Shown: positions 1-8,498 of the stretch, one piece after another | Layout of the letters: each line of letters opens with the position of its first letter | Numbering within the stretch: position 1 is the stretch's first letter | Origin: Planctomycetota bacterium | GTDB lineage: Bacteria > Planctomycetota > Planctomycetia > Pirellulales > PLA5 | Assembly (NCBI GenBank): GCA_003576845.1 | Contig: QEVJ01000051.1 | Span: forward strand, 1-37,593 | Length of the DNA stretch: 37,593 nt | Direction of reading: 5' to 3' | Made by a program: the position numbers and the translations under genes | The notes under the pieces: model-generated | The model's input: the letters and a program-made list of their open reading frames with translations, nothing else | Told to the model about the DNA's origin: nothing | Databases searched by the model: none

Positions 1-10
1 AAACGGAATC

Positions 11-81
11 TGTAGGAGGCGAATCCTTTCGCCGACAGGCCTGGTTAGCGATTCTAGCGGCGAAGGGATTCGCCTCCTACA
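11..81. repeat. 71-nt paired inverted-repeat element, copy 1
   Basis: Two 24-nt arms (11-34 and 58-81) are reverse complements with one mismatch, which is a G-U pair in RNA. They surround a 23-nt loop. The core of the arm reads GAGGCGAATCCTTTCGCC. The same 24-23-24 design with nearly the same arms occurs at 33535-33605, while the loop sequence differs. It lies just past the stop codon of the thioredoxin-like gene, so it may end or protect that transcript. No T-run follows on the minus strand, so a classical terminator is not shown. Confidence 0.85.
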
Positions 82-122
82 ATTCTGGGATAGCCCTTAA
101 GGCGGCAACCGTTGCGACCGAT

Positions 123-1331
123 CTACAGCTTCTTCAGCAGTGCCTCGGCCCGCTTAGCGAGCTCCGTGCCCGGCACGAGCTTGACGACCTGTTCGGCCTT
201 CTTCTTGGCTTCGGCCTTGTTAATGCCGGCCAGAACTTCGGCCGATTCGAGGAGCCCCTTGGCCGTCCGCTCGGCGACTGCCTTGTCGAGCTTCGCGCCG
301 CCCTTGGGCGTCGTCGGCTTCGTCGTGCCGGCGGTCTTCGCGTCGCCCGACGAACCCGTGCTCTTCGAGTCGCCCGAGTCCACGATTACGATCGTGTCCG
401 AGCCAAGCTCCTTGAGCTTCGCCTGCGCGTAGGTCGCCGCCGGCGTATTGGGCCACTTGCGAACGGCCAATTCATACTTGGCGATCGCGTCCTTTTTGTT
501 CTTGGTCGCGACGCGCATCGCCGCCTGATCGAGCAGGCGCGCTTGCTCGAACACCTCGCGGTGGTCCTTGTGGTTCTGAACCGTCCGCAGCTTCTTGAGG
601 TCGTCGGCCAGCGCCTTCATCTTTGCGTAGTCGCGGCTCATTTCCAAAATCGCCACGGCCGCTTCGAGCGAACCATCCGTCGAGGCGAGCTTTTCCTCGG
701 CCTCTTTGAACTTCGCCTTCGCGTCGTCGATCAGCTTCTTGCCGAATTCCTCGGCCTTTTGCACGTCCTCGCCGGCCCCGCCGGTGCCGAGCACGGGCGA
801 AATGGTCGAAACGGCCGTCGACACGTCGCCGGCATCGAGCGCCTTCTGCGCCGCTTCGACCGCGGCACGGATTTGCGCGAGCGCCTTTTCGCCGAGCAGC
901 TTGCCCGACTTCGTCAGATATTCCGTCAGGTCGTCGAGGCCGACGCCGCCGCTCTTGTTGTGCAATTCGCGCCCGTCGGAACTGACGATCGTGACCTGCG
1001 GGATGCCGGAACCCTTGGAGGGATACTTCTCTTCCCAAGCGCGGCGACTGTCTTGCTCTTTATTCAGGTCGATGTGGAGGTACACGTACCGTGCAACCAC
1101 GCTCTGCCAACTCGGATCTTTTTCGATCTTGTTGCGCAGAGCGACGCACGGGCCTCACGTCTCGCTGCCGAGCACGGCCAAGATCGGCTTGCCCGACTTC
1201 AGCGATTCCTTGAATGCGTCGGCCGGGGTCTTGGCCGATTCCGCGGCGGCGGCATACTGAGTCCACGCGAGTCCGGCCATAACGGCCAAACCGACGCGCA
1301 GTCCAAGGCCGCCCGATGCCAGAGATCTCAT
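123..1331 (-). CDS. Exported thioredoxin-like protein, probable selenoprotein (in-frame TGA = Sec59)
   Basis: Read from ATG 1329-1331 the frame encodes 402 residues if TGA 1155-1157 is decoded. A strong ribosome site (AAAGGAG) lies 9 nt upstream of this ATG. Residues 1-30 form a signal peptide ending in AAAA, so the protein is exported. A thioredoxin-like domain follows: a strand (PILAVLGSET), then U59-G-P-C62 where thioredoxins have CGPC, then a helix, and the cis-proline motif GIPQ with Pro111. The remainder is helical and Ala/Lys/Glu-rich, possibly TPR-like, with a Gly/Ser/Thr/Lys linker near residues 310-345. The frame is open on both sides of the TGA, and only the joined reading yields a complete signal peptide plus thioredoxin fold. 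Automated annotation would probably start at a codon near 1100 and lose the export signal and active site. Selenocysteine is inferred; a true nonsense mutation or a base error (TGC to TGA) is the alternative. Confidence 0.8.
1100..1143 (-). promoter_or_regulatory. Candidate bacterial SECIS hairpin
   Basis: Eleven nucleotides after the in-frame TGA the minus strand can fold into a 44-nt hairpin. The stem is CGCTCTGC (1143-1136) with GCAGAGCG (1107-1100), then CAAC (1134-1131) with GTTG (1111-1108), then GATC (1128-1125) with GATC (1118-1115). That is 16 Watson-Crick pairs with small bulges. The apical loop is GAAAAA (1124-1119), so it starts with G 31 nt after the TGA. Bacterial SECIS elements lie within the coding sequence just after UGA and usually have a G at the start of the apical loop, and I recall an 11-nt gap in E. 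coli fdhF. The fold was found by eye; no energy was computed. Confidence 0.7.
1155..1157 (-). other. In-frame TGA at the first Cys position of a CGPC motif
   Basis: The codons around it read GAG ACG TGA GGC CCG TGC, i.e. Glu-Thr-stop-Gly-Pro-Cys. In thioredoxin-fold proteins the stop position is the nucleophilic cysteine, the place where selenocysteine most often replaces cysteine. Confidence 0.8.
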
Positions 1332-1440
1332 CGAAGGGCACTCCTTTCAGGAAAAACTCGAGTCAATGGATTCCGCAACGCACCGGGACCACCCAATTTA
1401 CCGCGTTGCCCAAACTTTCCCGGCGAACAGATAAGTCGAT

Positions 1441-1470
1441 ATTGTAGCGTCCCGTCCCCCTCAACTGCAA
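1441..1470 (-). promoter_or_regulatory. Sigma-70-type promoter for the thioredoxin-like gene
   Basis: On the minus strand TTGCAG (1470-1465) and TACAAT (1446-1441) are separated by 18 nt. They lie about 110 nt upstream of ATG 1331, in a non-coding stretch. The -10 box differs from consensus at one base. Confidence 0.5.
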
Positions 1471-2070
1471 CACGCCGTCGAACCTTCTTGGCGACCGGGT
1501 GAGCCAGCCGGTCATCTCAGGCCCTCGTCCGCATCCAAATTCCGTCGGGCGCCATTCGCCCTTTGACGCCGCGCCCCATCATTTAGTTCCCGCGCCGCCA
1601 ACGGCGATACCGGCACGCGCCGCCGGCGGCGGACCGAACCGACGCTCCACGTCTTCAAGCGTTCGTCCGCGGCATTTGGGCCCACTTTCCAAGGAATTCG
1701 TCAAAAAAGGGCGCACATTGGATTGCTCCAACGAGGGAAACGGTTCAATGCGCCGCGAACGGCTCTCCCGTTGCTGCTTCCGAGCTACGGGCGGCCTTTC
1801 GTCCCGCTTTCAGTAATTTGGGGACTCGGAGCCGACTTTACCGACCGCCAAACCGGTCCCCGTCCAATAGGAACATCCCCAAGTCAGCCTAATTCGGCCA
1901 ATTTTTGCTCTGGCGGCGAATTCACGACCTCGGTACGATCCTCGCCGCGCAAAGGCTTTCGCCGCACGTTGGTTGCGACCGCGTCGTTGCCCTCGACCAG
2001 GAGGGCCACCCCGTCGCGTCCGGGATCGCAACGCAATCCGCCATTCCGCGTATCGTCAGGGAGGACGATC
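1471..2070. other. Long intergenic stretch without a recognisable gene
   Basis: Open frames here (for example 1499-1816) give low-complexity Arg/Ser/Pro-rich translations with no known motif. A small perfect hairpin, GCCCTC-gaccag-GAGGGC at 1989-2006, lies 64 nt before the next start codon and could sit in its 5' leader. No tRNA-like fold was found. Confidence 0.5.
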
Positions 2071-3108
2071 ATGCACCTGGTGCGAAACGGGATCGTAATT
2101 CTCGTCCTCATCGGCGTCGGATACGCCGTCTACACGTACGTCAACAAGCCCGAACCCACCCCTCCGCCGGGCATCGACACCGAAATCCCGCAAGCCTCGA
2201 TCGAAAGCGGCACCTTCGTCGAGCTTGGGACCGAAGTCGCCAGCCCCGATTCCGTGCCAACCTTCCCGAAGTTGCCGCCGAACGCGCTCCCCGGCGATGC
2301 TTCGAGCGAGGCCCCGCCGTTTAACGCTACCGGCGCCGATAAGTCCGCTTCCGACGCCAACGCGCTCGCGCCACCGGCGTCCCTGACGCAGTCCAAGTCG
2401 CCCTCACTGTCGGCAGCGACGGCCGCCAAGACGTCGGCCGCAACGGGTAAGTTCTCCGACGCCTGGGCCGAGGCCCACAAGCTGCTCGGCGAGAACCGCC
2501 TGGTTGACGCGCACGCGCTCCTCTCCGCTTGGTACGGAAGCCCCGACCTGTCGCCCGACGAGGAACGCCAACTCGTCGACCTGCTCGGCCAGTTGGCGGG
2601 CACGATCATCTATTCGAACACGACGCACCTGTTGGAGCAGCCCCACATCGTCCGCGAAAACGAATCGCTCAAGACCGTCGCCGCGCTCTACGGAGTCCCG
2701 CCGCGCCTGCTGGCCAAGATCAACGGCATCGACGAGCAACAGCCGCTGCGGCCGGGCGAGAAGCTCAAGGTCGTCCGCGGACCGTTCGACGCCGTCCTCG
2801 ATTTGCAGCGCAACGAGGTCTCGCTCCAACTCCGCGGCCAGTACGCCGGGCGGTTCCCCGTCGTCCGCACGGGCGTGAAACCCGAACATTTCAAGGGCGG
2901 CCCGACCGATCTCCAGGTGAAGGAGAAAATGAATGCCCGGGGCGAACATTACGTTGGCCTCGAACGTAATCTAGGCATTTACGCCGAAGACTATTCCGAA
3001 AACTCCCTCAAGATGCCGGCCGAGTCGTCGATCGTGCTTTCCGCGCGCGATGCCGAAGACGTGTACGACATTCTGACGTACGAATCGAAGGTCGCCATCG
3101 CGCCGTAG
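2071..3108 (+). CDS. Membrane-anchored LysM protein with degenerate L,D-transpeptidase domain
   Basis: 345 residues. The start is ATG 2071, preceded by GGGAGGA. Residues 4-23 form one transmembrane segment (IVILVLIGVGYAVYTYV), so the protein is probably periplasmic with an N-terminal anchor. A Pro/Ala/Ser-rich linker and a short helical region follow. A LysM domain comes next (HIVRENESLKTVAALYGV ... LRPGEKLKVV), which in this family binds peptidoglycan. The C-terminal part resembles a YkuD L,D-transpeptidase, from FDAVLDLQRNEVSLQL to SARDAEDVYDIL. The catalytic signatures are lost: GIHG appears as GIYA, the (S)xGCIRL motif reads ESSIVL, and the whole protein has no cysteine. It therefore probably binds cell wall without cross-linking it. 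Function beyond this is unknown. Confidence 0.75.
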   Translation: MHLVRNGIVILVLIGVGYAVYTYVNKPEPTPPPGIDTEIPQASIESGTFVELGTEVASPDSVPTFPKLPPNALPGDASSEAPPFNATGADKSASDANALAPPASLTQSKSPSLSAATAAKTSAATGKFSDAWAEAHKLLGENRLVDAHALLSAWYGSPDLSPDEERQLVDLLGQLAGTIIYSNTTHLLEQPHIVRENESLKTVAALYGVPPRLLAKINGIDEQQPLRPGEKLKVVRGPFDAVLDLQRNEVSLQLRGQYAGRFPVVRTGVKPEHFKGGPTDLQVKEKMNARGEHYVGLERNLGIYAEDYSENSLKMPAESSIVLSARDAEDVYDILTYESKVAIAP

Positions 3109-3243
3109 GGCGGCCTCCGCACCAGGAATTGCGCCCGTAGCACGTTCCGCCGCGGCCTATATTTCCACGTGCGCTCCGGGCCACATGGGCCGAATCCGCC
3201 TCCAAGGTTCGGCCATTCTTAGGGCATCAACGCGGCGGCTGCA

Positions 3244-4815
3244 ATGAGTCTGGCCAAGTCCGCCACGAAAATCGGCAAACTCAGCACGATCTACCTTGTC
3301 GGCTCCATCACGCCGCAGGTGATCAACATGCTGGTCCTGCCGATCTACACGGACTATCTCTCGAAAGAGCAGATGGGCGTCGTCAATCTCGCCGCGAGAT
3401 TGAGCGTGCCCCTGGCCATCGTAATCCAACTCGGCGCCTTGGCCGGTTTCAAGAGCTGGTTCTTCCGCACCGATCCGCCGCTTCGTCCGCAATTCGTGCG
3501 GACCATGCAGCTCAGCCAACTCGGCATCAATGCCGCCGTCGTCGGCATCTTGGCGCTAACCGGACTGGTCGCGAGCCAGTGGATCCTGCCGGGCCTCCCG
3601 TACTCCGCGACCGCGGTCTATGTCCTGTGGCTCTTGATCCTCGCCGACGCCTTTGGCGACGCGAGCACGAAACTGGCGACCATGGTCATGCGGCTCATGG
3701 AACACGCCAAACAGTCGGTAACGCTCAACTTTGCCTGGTACATCCTCCAAACCACCGTCAGCCTGTCCGTCGTATTCATGCTCGCCCGCCGCGGACTCGA
3801 CGAATGGCAAGGCTTTGGCCGCCAGGCGTCCTCGACCGTCGCCGCGTTGATCACCGCGGTCGCCGCCGCCGCCATCGTCTGGCGCTACGGCGGCGGCCGA
3901 TACGACCCGCACATGGCAAGGCAAACCTTGCGAACCGGCGTCACCTTCGTTCCCCATCAGCTCTCCGACGGGCTGATGCTGACCGCAAACGCCTGGATGG
4001 TCAACGGCCTGTTCTCGACCGCGGCCTTGGGCGTGTATGGCATCGCGATCTCGTTCGCCCAAATCATTCAACTCGCGATCTTCAACTTCAGCGACGCCGC
4101 CTATCCGACACTCTCCAACTTGATGCGCCAAGGCGGCGCCGAAAGCCGGCGCAAACAAGCCCGCATCTACACCCTGACGTTGCTCATTCTCATCGTCGTG
4201 CTGCTCGGTCAACAGTTGTTTGCGACCGTGGGCATTCGCGTCCTCACGAATCCGGCGTTTCACGAAGCCGCTGCGATCGTGCCGATTCTGATCCTCGCTT
4301 GGACGTTTCAGGCGTTCTACATGATCGTCGTCCAGCCCGTATTTTTTTTCGGCGGAGGCTTCTGGCTGTCCTGCGCGACTTTCGCCTCGATCGTCGTCAG
4401 TATCGGCTTGGGCGCGTGGACAATCCCTGAGTTCGGCATTTACGGCGCTGCCTGGTCGGTCGTCGCCGGGTTCGTTTCGCGGTTTGTCGTCGCCGTCTCG
4501 GCGAGCACCTACCTCTACCCGCTCCCCTGGGAAATCACGAAGCTCGCGCGCGCGCTCGCCTGCGCGGCGCTGATCGTCTGGATCGATGGGACGTTCGTCG
4601 ACGGCTGGCTCGTCGTGGTGAAGGACCTAGGTAGGCCCGGCGGGTTTTTCGAGCGCGTCGAGTGGATCAACCTCGTCGTCATGAGCTCCGTCAAGCTGTT
4701 GCTGCTCGCGTCGATGGTTCCACTGCTCTGGGGCGTCGGCGCCGTAACGTCGCGCGAGCTGAAAATGTTCGCCGACGCCGTTCGCGGCAAACTCAAGGCC
4801 ACGTTCGGCCGCTAA
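3244..4815 (+). CDS. Polysaccharide flippase (Wzx/MVF-like)
   Basis: 523 residues with about 12-14 hydrophobic helices across the whole length, typical in size and pattern for the MOP superfamily flippases that move lipid-linked sugars across the inner membrane. The N-terminus (STIYLVGSITPQVINMLVLP) matches the usual first helix, in which a Pro sits before a polar motif ending in YTDYLS. The two genes downstream on the same strand are a sugar-type oxidoreductase and an epimerase, which supports a role in surface glycan export. The substrate cannot be read from sequence. The ribosome site before ATG 3244 is weak. Confidence 0.8.
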   Translation: MSLAKSATKIGKLSTIYLVGSITPQVINMLVLPIYTDYLSKEQMGVVNLAARLSVPLAIVIQLGALAGFKSWFFRTDPPLRPQFVRTMQLSQLGINAAVVGILALTGLVASQWILPGLPYSATAVYVLWLLILADAFGDASTKLATMVMRLMEHAKQSVTLNFAWYILQTTVSLSVVFMLARRGLDEWQGFGRQASSTVAALITAVAAAAIVWRYGGGRYDPHMARQTLRTGVTFVPHQLSDGLMLTANAWMVNGLFSTAALGVYGIAISFAQIIQLAIFNFSDAAYPTLSNLMRQGGAESRRKQARIYTLTLLILIVVLLGQQLFATVGIRVLTNPAFHEAAAIVPILILAWTFQAFYMIVVQPVFFFGGGFWLSCATFASIVVSIGLGAWTIPEFGIYGAAWSVVAGFVSRFVVAVSASTYLYPLPWEITKLARALACAALIVWIDGTFVDGWLVVVKDLGRPGGFFERVEWINLVVMSSVKLLLLASMVPLLWGVGAVTSRELKMFADAVRGKLKATFGR

Positions 4816-4903
4816 CGGCTCCTGACGCATCAAACGGCAAAATGCTAGACTTCGTGCGTAGCGTCGTCCTCCTCGGCATACCTTCTTGCTGCCCGAACCT
4901 AGC

Positions 4904-5947
4904 ATGTCAGAACCGCTTCGCATTGCCGTCATCGGGGCCGGCAAGATCGCCGAAGGTTCGCATGTTCCCGCGGTGCTCGCTTCGCCCGATGTCCGGCTCG
5001 CGGCATTAGTCGACCCGGAAATCGAGCGCTGCCGCCGGATTGCGGCGCGGCACGGGATTGACCCGAAAATCGCGGCTGACGTCCGCGAGGTCCTCGGCCA
5101 CATCGATGCGGCCATCATCGCCACGCCCAACCACACGCACCATGCCGTCGCGCTTGCGTGCATCGAAGCCGGCGTGCATTGCCTCATCGAAAAACCGCTC
5201 GCCGCGACCGTCGCCGGAGGCGAAGCGATCGCCGCGGCCGCCGAACGGCAGCGCGTCGTGGCCGCCGTCGGCTATTCGTCGCGGTTCATCGACGCCGTCG
5301 AGTTGCTCGGGGACCTGATCGCCAAGGATTATTTCGGCACGATTCATCGGTTTGCATACCAGTTCGGCACGCGCGGCGGCTGGAATCCCGCGTCGAGCTA
5401 CATCCTCGACCGCAAGTCGATCGGCGGCGGCGTGACGGTCGTCGTCGGCACGCACTTCATCGACTGGATGCTCGCCTGGTTCGGATTTCCCGACGAAGTT
5501 GCCTTCGCCGACGACTCGCTCGGCGGCCCGGAGGCCAATGCCCATGCGACGTTGCGCTTCGCGCGCCGCGATGCTCCGCTCGTCGGTACGATGCGGCTCT
5601 CGAAAACCGTCCCCTTGCCGCCGGGCTTCGTCATGGAGACGGACCGCGGCATCGTCAGCTTCGAGGACAAGTCGATCGCGGCCGACGTCGTGCTGCGGCC
5701 CAGCGACGCACGGGATTGCGAGATGATTCTGCGAAAGTCGCCCGCGCCGGTTGCGGCATCGCGGCCCACGGGAAACTTCGCTCGCCAACTCGTCGATTTC
5801 GTCGCCGCCTGTCGCACCGGTTCGCCGCCGCGCGTTTCGGCTCGCCAAGGCGTCGAATCGTTGCGGCTGATCGACGCGCTGTATTCCGTCCGCACGCCGC
5901 TGCCGGAATTCGCCCCGCTACCTCGGCTTGAAGAGGCGAGTGCATGA
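4904..5947 (+). CDS. Gfo/Idh/MocA family NAD(P)-dependent oxidoreductase
   Basis: 347 residues from ATG 4904; a TTG 18 nt upstream is less likely. The N-terminal Rossmann fold starts with IAVIGAGKIAEGSH (residues 7-20). The family signature EKPLA is at 96-100, with the catalytic-type Lys97. The C-terminal alpha/beta domain contains GGGVTVVVGTHFIDWML, where the conserved Asp and His/Lys positions of the family fall. Members oxidise or reduce sugars and cyclitols, often nucleotide sugars in polysaccharide clusters. The stop codon overlaps the next start by 4 nt (ATGA), so the two genes are translationally coupled. The exact substrate is unknown. Confidence 0.85.
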   Translation: MSEPLRIAVIGAGKIAEGSHVPAVLASPDVRLAALVDPEIERCRRIAARHGIDPKIAADVREVLGHIDAAIIATPNHTHHAVALACIEAGVHCLIEKPLAATVAGGEAIAAAAERQRVVAAVGYSSRFIDAVELLGDLIAKDYFGTIHRFAYQFGTRGGWNPASSYILDRKSIGGGVTVVVGTHFIDWMLAWFGFPDEVAFADDSLGGPEANAHATLRFARRDAPLVGTMRLSKTVPLPPGFVMETDRGIVSFEDKSIAADVVLRPSDARDCEMILRKSPAPVAASRPTGNFARQLVDFVAACRTGSPPRVSARQGVESLRLIDALYSVRTPLPEFAPLPRLEEASA

Positions 5948-7128
5948 CTCGGCGAGTCGCGGTTTTCGGCGCTTCAGGCCACGTCGGCGGCACGCTCGTC
6001 GAGCGGTTACTCGCCCGTGGAACGTACGACGTGCGGCCCGTGATTCATACGGCCGGCAACGCCTGGCGGCTCGCGCGGCGCGGAATTCGTCTCTGGCAGG
6101 CCGACCTCGCTCGCCGCGAAGAGATTCGCGAGGTCGTCGCGGGTTGCGACGTGGTCGTCAATTGCACGTACCCGCCCGGCGAGCAAATGGAGCCGACGGC
6201 CAAGAACCTCACCGCCGAGTGTCTCGCGGCCGGCGTCAAGCGATTCGTCCATCTGAGCAGCATCGCGGTCTACGGCGAGTTCCCGTCGCGTGCCGCGGAA
6301 TACGAAACGGCAACCGAGCGCGCGCCCAAGCGAACCTACGGCTACTATAAGCTCCGCCAGGACGAAATCGTCGAACGCGCGGCCAAGAGCGGGCTGCCGA
6401 GCGTCGTCCTCTGCCCGCCGAACATCACGGGTCTCAATTCGCGGTATCTATTCGAAATCCTCGAAGCCCTGCGCCGCGGCATGTTGCCCCTCGTCGGCGA
6501 CGGAAGCGCGCCTTGCGTGCTCGTCGATGTCGTCAATCTCGCCGCCGCCATCGAACTCGCTTTCGACCACGGCGCCGCCGACGGACGGCGAGTGTTCATC
6601 AACGACGACGAGCCGACGACGTGGCGCGACGTGGTCGACTCGCTCTGGCCAATCGTCGGCGACGCGCCGCCGGTTGGCTCGATCGGCGTCGACGAAGCAC
6701 GGCGATTTGTCGCGAACCAGCGCGATGGGTTTACGCTGGCCCAAGCCGCCCGCCGGATCGCCGGCCTGGGCGAACTCAAACGGGTCGTCAAACAAACGCC
6801 GACGTTGCTCCGTTGGGCACGACGCTGCAAGAACTGGTCGAAGTACGGCCCGCGACGCCTGCGTCAGGTATTCGAAGGCGTGCCGCGCATCGCCCCGGCG
6901 TCGGCCGCTTCGCCCGACTGGAGCCGACTCGTCGCCCACCAACTCCGCGGCGTCCGCCACCGCTGCGATCGTGCTCGGCAAGAACTCGGCTATCGTCCCG
7001 AATTGACGTTCGCTCAAAGCACGGCCGAGTTCCGCCGCTGGTACGAAGCGTATTGCGGCTTCGGCGCCGACGAATGGCCGCTGCTCTGGCAGTTGCACCA
7101 TCGCCTTTCAGCAACGCGCGGCGGTTGA
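5944..7128 (+). CDS. NAD-dependent epimerase/dehydratase family protein
   Basis: 394 residues. An extended SDR fold is clear: the nucleotide loop GASGHVG (9-15), the serine region HLSSIAVYG (103-111) and the YxxxK catalytic pair in YGYYK (Tyr132, Lys136). These enzymes act on sugar nucleotides. The C-terminal third (about 270-394) is Arg-rich and longer than in standard UDP-glucose epimerases, with several Trp/Arg/Tyr motifs of unknown role. It overlaps the upstream oxidoreductase gene by 4 nt, so the pair likely acts in the same pathway. The gene ends 40 nt from the convergent gene at 7169. Confidence 0.85.
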   Translation: MTRRVAVFGASGHVGGTLVERLLARGTYDVRPVIHTAGNAWRLARRGIRLWQADLARREEIREVVAGCDVVVNCTYPPGEQMEPTAKNLTAECLAAGVKRFVHLSSIAVYGEFPSRAAEYETATERAPKRTYGYYKLRQDEIVERAAKSGLPSVVLCPPNITGLNSRYLFEILEALRRGMLPLVGDGSAPCVLVDVVNLAAAIELAFDHGAADGRRVFINDDEPTTWRDVVDSLWPIVGDAPPVGSIGVDEARRFVANQRDGFTLAQAARRIAGLGELKRVVKQTPTLLRWARRCKNWSKYGPRRLRQVFEGVPRIAPASAASPDWSRLVAHQLRGVRHRCDRARQELGYRPELTFAQSTAEFRRWYEAYCGFGADEWPLLWQLHHRLSATRGG

Positions 7129-7168
7129 GTCGCATTCGATTCGGAACGTGGCTCCGCAATCGAGGCGA

Positions 7169-8233
7169 TCATCGCAGCGGCGAAATCCACAAAATCGGCT
7201 TGTCGGCTTCGTCCAGGCGCAATTCGTATTTGAGATTCGCCTGATACAGCATCTTCTTGAGCACGTTCGAGTACGTCAGCCGCTCGGCAGGCAGCGAGAC
7301 CTTCGCTTCCGCGAGATCGACGCCCTTGCGGGCCATGTTGTTGTGGTCGAACAGCACGGGCACTTCGAGCCGCTTTGCCACGATCGCCAGCGCGCCCGCG
7401 AGCGGTGTATCGTCCTCGATCTCCGCGTTCGTCGGCTTGATGATCGCAGGCAGCACCTTGGCCGGCGCGGTTTCCGTGGCCCAACCGATCGGCCAGAGGT
7501 CTTTCGCCCCGGCGCTTGCGGTAATGGCCAATTCGATCTCATCGCCGCGCTGCCGCGGCACGAGAATCAAGCCCGCCGGACGAATCGCCGCGGCCAGGGC
7601 CGTGCCGCTCGCCACGCCCGAAAGCTCGTCGAGCACCGTTTCTCCGCCAGCGAGCGTCTTGGCCGCCGAGCCGTCGATCGTTACACGGTGCGCCAGCGGC
7701 GCCGCGATCCGCGCGACCACTTCATCGGTTCGCCGGCCCTTGGTCGAGAACCCGACGGTTTGGGCCAGATCGCGCTTGAGCTTGGAAAACTGCTCCTCGG
7801 GCAATCCAAACGCGGCGAGCTTCGGCTTTTTCTCGCCGTTGGGGCCAAATTCGGCAAGCTGCTTGAGCCAGTCGCCGATGCGCCGCTTGTCCGACACCTT
7901 GAACCGCCCGCCGGTGACGTGCAGCGTGCCATCGACCGCCAGGATGCCGGTGACGTGATAGACCGGAGCGGCATCCGTTCCGCGCGTGTCGATTTTCGCC
8001 TCGTCGCCGATCTGTGCCGCGTTGATGCGGATATTCTTGACGCCCAAGCCCACGAACACGTCGAGCCAATCCCGCGTACTCTCGAACGGAAAGCCTTTTT
8101 CGGTCAGCAGTTCGACCTCGACGGTCCCGGCGGCCGATGCGGGCCGGGAACCGCCGAAAAGCACCGCCATCGCTACGCCGGTCGCGATGACGATCGAGAC
8201 AGTTCTCGCGTGCAAATCGTAATCGCATCGCAT
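7169..8233 (-). CDS. Exported protein with C-terminal STN-like domain, function unknown
   Basis: 354 residues from ATG 8233; a longer frame to 8329 exists, but the signal peptide begins here. Residues 8-33 are a signal peptide (VSIVIATGVAMAVLFGG ... ASAAG). The middle has no recognised domain. The final 85 residues (TPLAGALAIVAKRLEVPVLF ... YELRLDEADKPILWISPL) resemble the short secretin/TonB N-terminal (STN) domain, which is found at the start of outer-membrane secretins and is also common alone in secreted planctomycete proteins. No secretin barrel is present. A periplasmic role is inferred. Confidence 0.65.
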   Translation of the reverse strand: MRCDYDLHARTVSIVIATGVAMAVLFGGSRPASAAGTVEVELLTEKGFPFESTRDWLDVFVGLGVKNIRINAAQIGDEAKIDTRGTDAAPVYHVTGILAVDGTLHVTGGRFKVSDKRRIGDWLKQLAEFGPNGEKKPKLAAFGLPEEQFSKLKRDLAQTVGFSTKGRRTDEVVARIAAPLAHRVTIDGSAAKTLAGGETVLDELSGVASGTALAAAIRPAGLILVPRQRGDEIELAITASAGAKDLWPIGWATETAPAKVLPAIIKPTNAEIEDDTPLAGALAIVAKRLEVPVLFDHNNMARKGVDLAEAKVSLPAERLTYSNVLKKMLYQANLKYELRLDEADKPILWISPLR

Positions 8234-8279
8234 GGCAAGTTCCGTTTGCGGACGTGGACGAAACGGGTCATTTGCCGCA

Positions 8280-8288
8280 ATTGTACCA
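8280..8288 (-). promoter_or_regulatory. Extended -10 promoter element
   Basis: The minus strand reads TGG-TACAAT, an extended -10 box about 47 nt upstream of ATG 8233. No convincing -35 box is seen. Confidence 0.35.
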
Positions 8289-8380
8289 CATAGACGAACG
8301 AGCCGATCGTTCGGGTCCCCGTTCCCCAAGTCGGCTCAGCAGGTTCGCGGCTCGGCCCGCGACGGCGCAAAGATCCGAGC

Positions 8381-8408
8381 GAACCGCGGCGTCGCGGATG
8401 CGTAAAAT
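8381..8408 (+). promoter_or_regulatory. Possible ECF-type promoter upstream of the sigma gene
   Basis: GAACC (8381-8385), the usual core of ECF -35 boxes, is followed after 17 nt by TAAAAT (8403-8408), about 90 nt before the sigma gene. Self-regulation of ECF sigma genes is common. The -10 part is not diagnostic. Confidence 0.25.
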
Positions 8409-8498
8409 ACGGCGGTTTCGGCCCGGTCTGCCGGAAAAGAACCGCCCGACGCTCCCGCGTGCAAGATTCGCGGGCGGCCGGCAACTTATCTGTGAGCC

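Noticed and set aside
123-1100. A 325-residue gene starting near 1100
   Set aside because: This start lies inside the thioredoxin domain and has no ribosome site. The frame upstream to ATG 1331 carries the ribosome site, signal peptide and active site, with only the TGA between.
1155-1157. TGA as a simple frameshift or pseudogene mark
   Set aside because: The reading frame is the same on both sides, so no frameshift exists. A nonsense mutation exactly at a redox Cys with a SECIS-like hairpin behind it is less likely than Sec, though base error cannot be excluded from one sequence.
1499-1816. Open frame of 105 codons
   Set aside because: The translation is Arg/Ser/Pro-rich with no motif, and no ribosome site precedes it.
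1723-2070. N-terminal extension of the LysM protein
   Set aside because: The extra residues look non-coding, and a strong ribosome site and membrane anchor define ATG 2071.
3785-3805. TGGCAAGGCTTTGGCC as a sigma-54 promoter
   Set aside because: The -12 half is not TTGC and the site lies inside the flippase gene.
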